A DNA stretch of 64,000 nt from positions 7,244 to 71,243 of the forward strand of contig VUYV01000323.1 in NCBI GenBank assembly GCA_008711295.1, written 5' to 3'. Positions 1-9,880 of this stretch are shown in pieces; the stretch's first letter is position 1, and every line of letters begins with the position of its first letter. The notes under the pieces are model-generated. The model was not told where the DNA came from, did no database searches, and saw only the letters and a program-made list of their open reading frames with translations. Made by a program: the position numbers and the translations under genes. The stretch comes from Anarhynchus alexandrinus. Its lineage: Eukaryota; Chordata; Aves; Charadriiformes; Charadriidae.

Positions 1-1110
1 GGGGGGGGGGCGGGGCACGGACGAGTTTTTAAATGCTTTCCACAAAAATGCAAAGAAAACCTTTCGAAGACCTTATAGAACACAGACATTTCATTTACGT
101 ACCTTTTCACACATAGATACGTATATTTAGGGGAAAGATAAACCCGGGAAACACCAGAAAACCTCCAAGAGCTGAAGGGCAGAGACACAGCAATTAAAGC
201 AGAGGGACGGGCAGCCCGGCAGAGAGAGAACGATAACGGCAGAAATGGGCTGGGTGACGCATCTTTTTAGAGTCGAAAATTCCTTTATGTAATAGAGGAG
301 AATTTTTTTAGAGTAGGTTTTTATTTGGACCTCCTTCGAGATACATAAATGAGTAGTCATTTATCAATATATAGTAACATGAGAGATTTTTCTCTATTTC
401 AATGCCTCACGCTCATGTTTACAGGTTTTCATGGGTTTTATTCCCCCCCATGAATTCTCAGACCGTATGGGGCTGCGGCCCCCGCGTGACCCCCCCCCCC
501 CCCACTCACCTGCTCCTCCGCCACATCATCGCCACCCTGGGGCTGCCGCAAATGACATCATTACCCACACAGACACACACACAACCCTTTTTATTCCCCG
601 CCCCCCAAAAAAAGGCACAAAGCCACCGCACCCAGGGCTGGCCCCTTCCCCTCGGGGCGCTCAACCACCAGCAGGCAAACCTGGGCAGGTGGGGGTCTGT
701 TGAGCGTCGCCAGACCCATACAGCAAGACACCTGAAACACAAAAAGCCCCAGTTATATTTCAGCAGATTAACAAAGAGCACAGAAGAAAGCAGAGGAATT
801 CCCTCATGCTGAGGGACCCGACAGCAGCTGAGCTACAGGAGGACTCCAGGGAAACAGCTCAGCGCGAAGTACAGCGCGGCCTTTAAAAGCCAGAGCAACT
901 GGAACTCTTCCAGTCAGTATTAAGACTAATTGGTGCCATTCTGAACATGTTCCGAGCACGACACTAAACCCTCTGGCTGGCCCTGGGAAACCCCTCCTCC
1001 CTTCCTCACGGCACTGCCACCGGGACATCCCCCTGCCAGGCTGCCGCACAGGGCTGGGCCGTGACCAGAATCGACGCGACAGACCCCCTCAAACAGCTAC
1101 AGCCCTCACA

Positions 1111-1134
1111 CTGCTGCCGCTGCTGCTGCTGCTG
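1111..1134. repeat. CTG/CAG trinucleotide repeat, 8 units
   Basis: Eight CTG triplets with one CCG interruption at the third unit. On the minus strand one frame reads polyglutamine with an arginine, but there is no other support for coding there. It is short and interrupted, so probably stable. Confidence 0.85.
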
Positions 1135-2574
1135 CACACCTTGCTGGGTCGAGAGAGCCCAAAGGGCAGGGTAAAACTCTGAAGAGTGCAATGAACAAGA
1201 AAGAACAAAGCTCAGTCATTCACTTTATGCCAAAAAGGTGCACGTATGCTTATAGATAGATATACCTATCTCCAATAAAAATACTTACACTATAAAAGTA
1301 CTTGACTTTCCTTTGGCACTAATTGCACTTGCACAGCTGTCAGCCGATACCATTAAACTGTCCATCTCCAAAATACACAGCTAAAATTTGACTCGGGGGT
1401 TTTTGGGTGCTGCATGATTAGCAGGGACATCTGGCCAGCTGCCCTGCCCAGGAGAGATGCTACTGAACCGCCGGGGAAACGCGCCCCTGACAGCCAGACA
1501 GAAGTCAAGAACTTGAGAGCACTCCGTCGCAAGATTGGCAATGAAACCTCGCTCACATTCAGCTGCCTCTTTTTTTAATGTTTCCTTTTTTTACATTTTA
1601 AAAAACGGCCCTGTTTTTAAAGATTTAGAACAAATATCTCACTGCCAAAGTACACCTAACACATTGTATCCTACGGCTATTCGGCAGTNCCCCCATATCT
1701 TTTTACTTTGGGGGGGCAGAATCAAATCCCTGGTGCTGCAATCCATAAGGCTACCAAAAAGGACCAGCAGATGGGTTAATGCTTTTGACTGTGTACCCTT
1801 TTTTAGGATCTCTCGCATGTTACAACTGACAACCCAGAGACTAGCGATGCCATCAAATTTGGAAGACGGGCTGTGCTTGGGCGTTTGGAAGGAAATGGAC
1901 ATTCTTCTTTTTTAGTTTTTTTTTGGGGGGGTTGGGGTGGGGGTGGGTGTTTGTTTGTTTGTTGTTGGGTTTTTTTAGAAAGAGAGTGCAAAGTCTTGGT
2001 GCTGAAAAAGAGACGTTATGGAAGCAATAACTCCCAAAAAACACATCGGGACTTCCTGTCACCAGTTACAAGGCTGTAATGCTTCTTGGCAAAGCCCGGA
2101 AAACACGCAGAAGCCACCCCGCTTTGTCCACGTCTCTTCTCTGACCTCGACTGCTTTGCATACACAGGCTAGTATCTCCATAAGGTTTTCCAGTACCACT
2201 AGAAGGTATTTTAAAACCCTGTTGACTGAAAAAGCATAAAGCTTTTATCACAAAAACAAAGTCTGTTTCTTCAGAACATCTGAACCCTTACGAACACTTT
2301 CTTCCCTCTTTTAGTACAACATTATTTACACAGTGCCAGTTAACAGTAAGCGCACAGAAAGAGAAGATTATGCTTTCGGGAAGACAAAATAAGCGGAGGG
2401 AAATAAGCTTTGCAAGGGCGCAGCATGCTCCAGAAAAGACCTTATTTTTAGTATTCGTGTTCAAATATTTCATCGAACAACTACGGGACGAGAGTCGGCA
2501 CATCCTTCCCGTTAACTTCAAAGCCCACACGACAAGGACCTTAGGAAAAAGGCAGACGCGCATGGGAGACATAC

Positions 2575-2670
2575 CTCGTCCTTGCAGACCACTCTGGATC
2601 CTCTCCGTCTGTCCCGTACCGTCACGGCAGAAGAAAGGGCGACCCCGGACCAAGGCTGGCAGTTGACAAC
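2575..2670 (-). CDS. candidate internal exon, unknown gene
   Basis: This 96-bp segment has a strong acceptor on the minus strand (ttttcctctcttggcag) and a consensus donor (GACGAG followed by GTATGT). It is 32 codons long, open, and phase 0 at both ends. The encoded stretch begins VVNCQPWSGV and ends VVCKDE, and is rich in Arg, Ser and Val. I do not recognise it. The first coding exon at 5766-5894 on the same strand also ends in phase 0, so the two can be joined without breaking frame, although other exons could lie between them. The codon content is CpG-rich, unlike AT-rich intron. It could be a pseudo-exon in a GC-rich intron; transcript evidence would decide. Confidence 0.3.
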
Positions 2671-5097
2671 CTGCCAAGAGAGGAAAACACCCTTTAGCGT
2701 AAAGCCGGGTAGGAATCTCAAGCTGCCTTCTTCCCTGAAGGTTTGCCCAAACGACAGCTGAGCGGAGGAAAAAGTACTCGGCATCACCTTTGGGACGCTT
2801 CTTGGTGCGGGCCACTAGAGCTCTTGCATTTTTCAGACAACCCTGCCTTCCGTTGACTCACCGGCAGCTTCAGTTGCGCTAGAGCCACCTTCCCGGGTGC
2901 ACACAGGTGACAGACACGGACAGGTACGTTTCCTCAAGCCTACGTACAGCCAAGGTTTCCTCACACTAGACGGCCCAAGGTGAAGATTTTTGTTACAGGG
3001 TACAGCAACCCACCGTCCCGCTGAACAACCTCCTTCCAAAAAAGCAAAGATTTTTTTCCAGGCCCTTTCTTCAGACAGCCAGGACCTTTTAAAACTGCCG
3101 TTGCGCCACCAAACCTGCTCAGGGTCCCTGGCAGCTTTCGACTGCCCTCCGCCTTACCGGGCACACGCTCTCTGCCATCTCCCAAAAGGAGGAGTTCGGC
3201 ATGCGCCCAGACCCAACGCAACCCTGCCGGTGCCCACACGCACCTCGCTCTTTGCACGAGGAGCCCCTGACCAGCCCCGCGAGCGCAGCCGCACGCCCAG
3301 GATTAGCTTCACCTACGCTGATTTCAGGGGGTGCCGTTTCTGAAGCTTTAACCTGAAAACCACCTCTTGACACTCAGCCACAGCAGAAGTCATCCACAAC
3401 AAGTCCACAAAAATGTTGTAACGCAAATTGCAAACCCACAGCAGCAGGAGCTTCAGAGATATTTAGACCTGGAACAAGGGAGAAAAATAAAACAGCTTCA
3501 TCTCGCGCACAGGAAAGCGGCAGACAGAGAAAAGCGTTCGCAGCCCTTACAGAAAACAGGCGTTCGAGTTCCATTCCTAAATCCCTCTGCTAGGTCTAAA
3601 TATTGCAGCACTACTGTGGCAATACCCAGAGTGGGGAATAATAGCCTTGCCACTGGACATTTACAGAGCAGGACAGATATACAGAGGGACACACATGACC
3701 CTGAAGTTCCTGAAAAGTTATGTTTACCAAAAATAGTCATTTGGAACACCTTGCCAAACAATATTTGGCAATAAAACTTTGATGCGTTTGACACACACAG
3801 TTGTTGGGGAACTCTGTATTGGCTTCCTGCTGCTGCTGTTGTTCTTTCTTCGGATATTCTACTTGTAGCCAAGTTTTTCACTACCGGTTCAAGCATTTAC
3901 CTTCCTCATATTACCAGCACATTCACACAGGCAAGTAACTTAATTACACTTCTAAAACTACTTAGATGACAATTACAGCCATGAAAGAGGAGTGAAAGAA
4001 AAGGAGAGGTCAGGCAGCAAGAGAGCTCAACAGGTTACCAACAGGCAACATCACGCTCTCTCTTTTTTTTTTTTTTCTTTTTTAAGTCACACACTGCAAT
4101 TTTTCATCAGCTTTACTCCACTGGCAGCAAAACCACCTTTTCTGTGGGTTTGACGTGGAGTGTCTATAGTGTCCCTGAATTCACAAATGTTTCTCCCTGC
4201 TTCCCTGCTCCTCCAGACCCATATGTGGCATTACCTGAGCAGCCGGCAGAATCAACCCTGCAGGATTTTCTTCCCGGGACACACAAGGGGGCACTGGGAA
4301 AAGATGAGGCGAGAAATGACCCCGTTTGTCACAGCCAGCCAACGGGGACAAGCCGGGGGACCCCCAGCCCAACACTGCCCTCGGGAGCGGGGCCCAGACA
4401 GACGCCTGGCATGGATTGAACCCCCCAGGCAAGAGGCCAGGCTCCTCGCCAGCAGAAGGACCACTCGCCTCCCCACTGCTCGTGGCTCCTCGCTTGGGAC
4501 AGCCCACCTGGCCTGTGCCTGGCCGCTCTTCAGCCGTGCGGGGAGTGCAGTCCGGCCAGTGGCTGCTCCAGCTAATTACAGCTCCTGCTCATTACCGCTG
4601 CCGGTAGTCTTGCCTCTGGCTAATGCATGGTCCAGACAGAGGACAACCCATCTCCCTCCAGCTCCTGCTTGCCAAGCTCTGCCTAACTGAAGCCCTAGAT
4701 CTGCACTGAAGCTCCAGCTGATTTCAACTCCTCCTTATGAGCTCCAGCTATTTGAAACATCAATCACTGTCATAACTTCAGTATTAGCATTAAACATCAC
4801 ATCTGTATGTGGTATGAGTATTGATTAGCTTGTATGACTAATTACTTAATAGCTATTCTAAGCAGTATACAAAGAAGAGCTGGACTCTTAAGAGGGTATG
4901 TGAAGTCTGAAAAGCACCTTCCCCCCAGCAAGACCACCTCAGAGATTGAGTTCAGCCTGCTGCATGCCGGCCTCCTGACCTTCAGAGTCCAATGGGACCA
5001 GACCTCCACCTCCAGGGAGGGTCCACACATCCTGCCCATCCCCTGCTTTCCCCCACAGCCCCCAACACCCTCCCACCCCTCTCTGCCTCCCACCCCC

Positions 5098-5372
5098 CTG
5101 CAAAACCAGCCAAACTGGAGTCTGCTCTTGGCCCCCAAACCGGCTCACTTAGTGCCTGTTTCTGAGCCCAAAAACCCAGCTTCTGGGCCTGTTGTCAAGT
5201 CCCAAAACCACAGGACTTGAGCCCTGTTCCTGAGCCCAAAGCCACACAACTCCATCTGTTTCAGCCCCAAAACCAGCCACATGAGCCTGTTGTCCAGCCC
5301 CAGGAGCACAAGACCTTGTCTCCATTTCAGGCCCCAAACCAACGCACCCTGTCAGCTTTCTGACCCCCTTCG
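5098..5372. repeat. degenerate ~33-bp minisatellite, about 8 units
   Basis: Tandem units of 31-36 bases share a core of the form GCCCCAAAACCA followed by CCTGTT and a TCCAG or TCTGAG end. Units start near 5098, 5130, 5166, 5199, 5234, 5264, 5297 and 5330. Read on the minus strand the array is G-rich (TTTTGGGGCTG cores) and gives an 11-residue periodic peptide in one frame. That periodicity is a consequence of the 33-bp unit and is not evidence of a protein. Divergence between units suggests an old array lying just downstream (minus sense) of the first exon at 5766-5894, so probably in intron 1 of that gene. Confidence 0.75.
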
Positions 5373-5765
5373 CAGCCCCCATGCGTGATACTGAGGGGGG
5401 GTAGGGGGGGACGTAGCCACCCCACAGCCCTGCATGCCCAGGGCTTGACAGGCAGTTTTGGGGAGTGCTAGGGAACTGAGGAGGGATCGACCGCATGTCT
5501 CTGCGGTGCAGCACCAGCACGGCCCGGGCATCGCTTTATTATCGCCATTTTGGGCTCTATTTCTCCAGCATTACCAGCATTGCAAGCCAAACCCACCAGG
5601 CCGAAGGAACGCCGCGGGAGCTGGGTTCAGCCACCCACCCTCCGACCCTACAGTGCCCCCTCTCAGGCTCCCCGTTCCCCCAGCACCTGTCAGGGCCCTT
5701 TCAGCCCGCCCGTGCTCCCTCAAGCCGCCACCATCACCCCTCAGGCCCCGCCGCCCCCCGCTCAC

Positions 5766-5894
5766 CTTGACGCGCTCCAGCTGCCTCACGACGTGCTCGC
5801 GACGACACTCTGAGCCCGGCCCGGCCGAGGCCCCGCCCGCCGGGCCCCGCTCTCCCCCCAGGCCGCCCCGCTCCAACTTCGAACTGGGCGCCAT
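5766..5894 (-). CDS. candidate first coding exon, unknown gene
   Basis: On the minus strand an ATG at 5894-5892 opens 43 codons, ending in a strong splice donor (GTCAAG followed by GTGAGC), so the exon exits in phase 0. The protein start reads MAPSSKLERG, passes through a Gly/Ala-rich low-complexity stretch, and ends with a charged segment REHVVRQLERVK that looks like the beginning of a helix. The ATG sits inside a YY1-like motif, a known arrangement at the start of many housekeeping genes, and an ETS site lies just upstream. Position in a CpG island supports a genuine 5' exon. I do not recognise the family. The next exon should lie to the left; 2575-2670 is a phase-compatible candidate. Confidence 0.5.
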
Positions 5895-6099
5895 TTTCCC
5901 TCGGCCCCCTCCGCTTCCGGAGCGCCCACGACCGACCGCCCACGCCGCGCGCCCACTGGCCACCGGCACAACTCATTAGGAATCCCCGTTCCATTGGCCC
6001 GGCGCTGCCGTCAATCCCCACCACGCCCCACCCCGGCGAGGCGATTCGCCAATCGAAGCGCGGCGTCCGCGCAGTGATTTGCCCATCCGCCCGCGAGCG

Positions 6100-6152
6100 G
6101 TTGCCATGGTGAAGAGGCACCTGCGGCGACGCGGGGCCGTTGCCGGGGCGAC
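6100..6152 (+). promoter_or_regulatory. two RFX X-box-like motifs
   Basis: GTTGCCATGG at 6100-6109 matches ten bases of the X-box palindrome, and GTTGCC-GG-GGCGAC at 6139-6152 matches both half sites with one mismatch. RFX-family factors bind such sites in promoters of cilium genes. Two within 52 bases of a bidirectional island make a ciliary role for one flanking gene a reasonable guess, but no more than that. Confidence 0.4.
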
Positions 6153-6277
6153 GGGGAGTTGCGGCCGGGTCTGCCCGGGGGCGGGGGGATTCACCAAAAC
6201 CTGGCTTTTTCTTTTTAAAAACTTTAGAGATTTATGTGCGACAGCACAAAGGAAACCCGTTGTACAGCTCGCCGCCT

Positions 6278-6299
6278 CCCCCCCCCCCCCCCCCCCCCN
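6278..6299. other. poly-C run ending in an unresolved base
   Basis: Twenty-one C bases followed by a single N. The run length is probably uncertain in the assembly. Three other single Ns (1689, 10484, 12682) also lie next to C or G runs. Confidence 0.9.
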
Positions 6300-6963
6300 T
6301 TCGAGGAGGGACGGGGCACCCGCAGCTCGGGAGGCACAGGCCGCTCCGCCTGCGCGTGGGCCAGCAACTGCGGGGGGGGACACGGCCCTAGGGGTGACGA
6401 GGGAGACTCCGGGGCAGCTCTGGCGAGATGGGGAGGCACCCGCCTTCTTCCCCTCTTGCCTTCCCTCAGCCCTCGGGTAACTCCTGGGGGCTGCCCGGAG
6501 CCGGCTCGCCTACAGCGGACCGGCAGCCTGCCGCAGCGGGCAGTTTGAAGCTTGCCGCCCCGCCACCCCAGGGCGGCCAGCGTGCAGGAGATAACCCAGC
6601 CGCCGGCGAAGGCGCTCTCTCGCTTCCCCGGCGCTCCTGACCCTCCCCCGCCGCCGGGGATGGCGCCCATCAGCCGCCCGTGCGGGGCCGGCGCTTGCAG
6701 TGCCGCGCTTCAGCAGCAAGGACTACGGCGCGCCGCGCGCGCTCCACAGCGCGCACATACAGGAGTGTATGGGAAAGCAAGTGGAAGACCATGACATGTG
6801 TCCCTAACAGCTTTATCACGTGTGTGTGTCTTTTTCACCCTTCCACCTTGCTGGCATTATTCCCACTACTCTATCCTCACCTTCGTTATTGAATTTCTCA
6901 CACAAGGACAGCATGTAAGCTGAGACTTTTTAGTAACCAACCTTAATTTACTTGCCTTGCCAG

Positions 6964-7184
6964 ACGTGTAGTGGCTGCTAGGGAAAAAAAAAATAAGTCT
7001 GAAAAAGTCCTGGGCTAGGACCAGGAAGGATATGGACAACGACAGGACAAGCAGCTGCTGTTTCACTTCTCCAGAAAACCTTGGTGAAGCTACATCCTCA
7101 CTACTGTATGCTGTCCCGTTCTCTGCATTTTATGAAGGACAAAGTTTTGAGTTGGAAAGGTACAAAGCTACCATCTTGTATGAG
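6964..7184 (+). CDS. candidate exon with start codon, unknown gene
   Basis: A good acceptor (cttgccttgccag) ends at 6963, and a strong donor (TATGAG followed by GTGAGC) follows 7184. An ATG with G at -3 and +4 lies at 7032, giving exactly 51 codons to the donor (exit phase 0). The peptide begins MDNDRTSSCC and ends ELERYKATILYE. An alternative acceptor (tttcacttctccag, ending 7074) would give a 110-bp internal exon in the same frame, entering in phase 1. It lies 200 bp to the right of the CpG island and on the rightward strand, as expected for exon 2 of the divergent gene. I do not recognise the protein. No clearly matching third exon was found downstream. Confidence 0.38.
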
Positions 7185-9059
7185 GTGAGCCTAAATAGCC
7201 TGCAGTTTCTAACATCCCTAACACTGGAGGATATGAGAGGCACGGACTGCAGAAAAGGCGAGACTTATGTGCTCCTCCTAAATAGCATCTCCTGTTGCCA
7301 CTGTTTGGGACAGAATACTGGTGTAGACTTAGGACAATAGCTCCAGCCCAGTAGGACGTTTCGTACGTTCTTAGGACAGGTGATACAGAGAAGAATGAAA
7401 CGGAAAAGTTAATTACTTTGACAGCCTCTATCTTGTGGACCATTCTGCTGAATCAGTTTCTTTGGATCATAGACCTCTTTCTCCACTGAAACAGCAAATG
7501 CCAATCCCAATGGTTGAAATGCTGAAATGATTAGGAATGTCATCATTAGATTGCAGAGGAAAACACATCTGTAAAATTTTGAGTCTCTAAACACAATATA
7601 GCTCAGAAATGAAAATCAACATTTTATGTCCATGTTGGTAATAAAAATAATTCCATGACCTCTGTAAACCATTGCATAAATGTTATAGTATAGAAAACTA
7701 TTAAAAATTCTAAACAGTTCACTACAATTAAATTACTACGCGTTACAAATAATATGTTTTGTATTAAGAACAGTTTCATTCACAAAATATTTTCGGTCTG
7801 TACACTCAAAACATTAACAGCTTCCGTAAATTAATATGAGTAAAAATTCCCTATTTATTTATGGTCTGATGATGACCACAGTCTCACAAGCATAATGTGA
7901 CACTAATATTACCACCTATATACTAGGATACTCTGAATGGCAATATAGAACAAAAAAAGTAGATCTTTAATAATCTTCTTTTCAAAGAAGATTAATAATA
8001 AGCCTGTAACATGCAGCTTGGGATCTACCTGTAATTAGTACACTTTCAGTTAATTTACAGCCCCAAACTGTATAAACCCTGAGAAATCACAATTTTAATC
8101 TATTATTCCCCTGGCTAAAATAATTGTGAGAACATGATGTCATTCACATTAAAAATTATATTCATGCATAAATTAACACAGAACTTTGCCAAAATTAATC
8201 TCGAAAAATCTGTTTAGTTTGCTTCTACACGTATTATGAATTCAGCAAGTTACTGTAGTGTAGTCTCGCTACAATACAGTTTTTATGTATCCACTTTCTA
8301 GACAGTATAGACAGCACAAGGGCAAATACTTATAAAGGTCAGGTTTCCCTTCTGACTTCTAAATAGTCATCTCTAGTCAACTACATACATTTTATTATAC
8401 TCCATTTTAAAGTATTCATGTAAAAGTGCGTATTTATTTGTATTTGCAGTTGACTTCCTTTAATAAGATACAGAAAACTTTGCTTATATTTCCTCACAAA
8501 AAGAATTCTGTGAAGAACAAGTGTATTTAATTTTCATATGACTGCAACGTATGATAATCTATGGTTCAAGTGATTACCTAAGGATTTGTCTGCAATTCCA
8601 GCAAGCTGCCCAGTATAAGAATTCCACACATAGGTATGTTTCTTTGGTATGTGTTTTTCTCCTTCTCCACAAAATGGTTTGTTGATAGTTTTTAAACGTG
8701 TCTATAATTCAGCACCAAAGAACCTCACAGGGAACACCTCCGAAAGTTTCAGTACTGATATTACTATAGAACACACATCGTTGTTTCCAAGATTCATCAC
8801 CGTAAAACACAAAACATACAACTGTTTAAAAAGCAACAGACTAAACATATTAGTTCATATCCTTTGAAATGCAGCACATATAAACTATGAAGGGCAATGT
8901 GGTGATTCACACTGCAAGTGCTGTTTACATTCCTTCTTTGTTGGTATCGCGAGATTAGGAAAATCGCCTGTTACTACCAAAACAAAGGGACCACAACATA
9001 GCCCTAGAACACAGGCAAATGCAGTGAAATGCACACGAAGAACTGTAAACTTTGGCAAG
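7185..9059. other. AT-rich stretch, no gene seen
   Basis: Unique-looking AT-rich DNA between two CpG islands. A fold-back structure lies at 7959-8028. No CR1, LTR or convincing exon was found. Confidence 0.5.
7959..8028. repeat. nested inverted repeat (hairpin)
   Basis: An inner perfect 10-bp stem (7972-7981 with 7984-7993, 2-nt loop) sits inside an outer 7-bp inverted pair, GTAGATC at 7959-7965 and GATCTAC at 8022-8028. No gene or terminator role is implied in this genome; it may be chance in AT-rich DNA. Confidence 0.5.
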
Positions 9060-9880
9060 ACAGCACAAACCCACACTCCTGTCCCCGGGGCAGCACAGCG
9101 CAGCCTGAGCAGGTTTATGCTAAGGGAGAATGGCGACACGGAACACAGCAACGAACAAGGCCGGGCGGTGCCGAAGGTCACAGAGCACCGAGGCGGCCTG
9201 GCGAGCGCGGCCGTCACCTGCCCCGCCGCCGGAGGCCTTGGCCCGGCCCGCCCGCTGCACTGCGCACGCGGCAGCCGGACGGCGGCAGCCCTGGCACCGA
9301 AATGCGCAGGCGCTGTACGGGCGCCTGCACCACCAGGCCGGCACCAGGCGAGGGCGGCAGAGCGCCGCGGACTGCCGCGCGCATGCGTTAATCGGCCGGC
9401 CGGCCGCACTACTTACAGCGCGCATGGCGTGAAGATCACGCGGTTAAGCGAGCCAATCAGATGACACGCTGCATGCGCGATGGAACGGTCTGCAGTACCA
9501 GAACGTAAACGACAGGGGGCAGCAGTGGGCGCGATCAGCGAAAACGCGCATGCGCCACCCGATGGTCTGCCGCGCCACCCCCCGACCGCGCGAGGGCACC
9601 CGTCAGCAGGATGCGCGTGCGCAAGGCCTGAGGCGATTGGGCCGCCCGTCGGGGGGCGGTGGCGCGGAGGCGGCCCCGCAGCGCTTCGAAGCGCTCTGCT
9701 CACTCACGCGAGCGTAGGAGCGCCCTCAGCCCCCGAGGCGCAGTGTCCCAGGGACGGGCAGTCTGTTCCATGGAGCTGCCAGACGGCCCCGTGCGCAACG
9801 GAGCTCCGGGGACCACCTTGCAGACACTGGAGAGAAAGCGCCCGGCGATAGCCCGTGCTTCCGCTCCGTGAGGACCAGAG
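9060..9880. promoter_or_regulatory. CpG island with NRF1 site cluster
   Basis: CpG-dense, TATA-less. NRF1-like motifs occur at about 9261-9270, 9303-9313, 9379-9387, 9419-9428, 9471-9480, 9546-9555 (a perfect GCGCATGCGC) and 9612-9623. A CCAAT box lies at 9453-9457 and an inverted one at 9636-9640. Minus-strand splice donors (GTAAGT at 9411-9416 and GTGAGT at 9702-9707) suggest leftward first exons. A short rightward reading frame from an ATG at 9770 (MELPDGPVRN start) runs into a weak donor at 9868. No protein is recognised. NRF1 promoters typically drive mitochondrial and housekeeping genes. Confidence 0.7.
9546..9555. promoter_or_regulatory. palindromic NRF1 binding site
   Basis: Perfect GCGCATGCGC palindrome, the best of seven similar motifs within about 360 bp of the island. 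Confidence 0.6.

Larger units (their letters stand above)
1..5097. other. GC-rich flank, no recognised gene
   Basis: No gene could be recognised here. It opens with a run of G and holds a C-run at 491-503, a single N at 1689, a CTG triplet run at 1111-1134, a G/T-rich stretch at 1925-1970 and a T-run at about 4061-4083. Candidate minus-strand exons lie at 103-171, 510-542 and 2575-2670; the last is listed separately. The 103-171 candidate has a very good acceptor (pyrimidine tract ending in cccttcag) and donor GTACGT, is 69 bp long and is open in one frame (entry and exit phase 2). It may contain introns of the gene starting at 5894. Several long ORFs on both strands reflect GC richness and do not look like proteins. 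Confidence 0.5.
5740..6760. promoter_or_regulatory. CpG island, probable bidirectional promoter
   Basis: About 1 kb dense in CpG, with no TATA box. Visible motifs are an ETS site at 5913-5920 (CCGGAAG on minus), a YY1-like AAAATGGCGCC on minus overlapping the ATG at 5892-5894, an inverted CCAAT box at 5993-5997, a direct CCAAT box at 6049-6053, and two RFX X-box-like sites at 6100-6152. The leftward first coding exon begins inside it, and a rightward exon with ATG follows at 6964-7184. Divergent genes sharing one island are common in vertebrates. The exact start sites cannot be read from the sequence. Confidence 0.75.

Noticed and set aside
1006..1191. Minus-strand ORF with a polyglutamine run
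   Set aside because: The glutamines come from the CTG repeat; there is no splice, context or domain support.
1330..1400. Minus-strand AVYFGDGQF, reminiscent of a chromatin-reader (PWWP) motif
   Set aside because: The frame is closed by stops within about 25 codons on both sides and there are no suitable splice sites.
2288..2815. 175-codon minus-strand ORF
   Set aside because: The peptide does not resemble any known protein and it runs across the splice sites of the better-supported exon at 2575-2670, which uses another frame.
3565..3580. GTTCGAGTTCC resembling a tRNA B box
   Set aside because: No A box at the right distance and no cloverleaf could be drawn.
3367..3774. 135-codon plus-strand ORF with a Gln/Lys-rich helix-like start
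   Set aside because: No promoter or splice support and no domain; the following AATAAA at 3772 alone is not enough.
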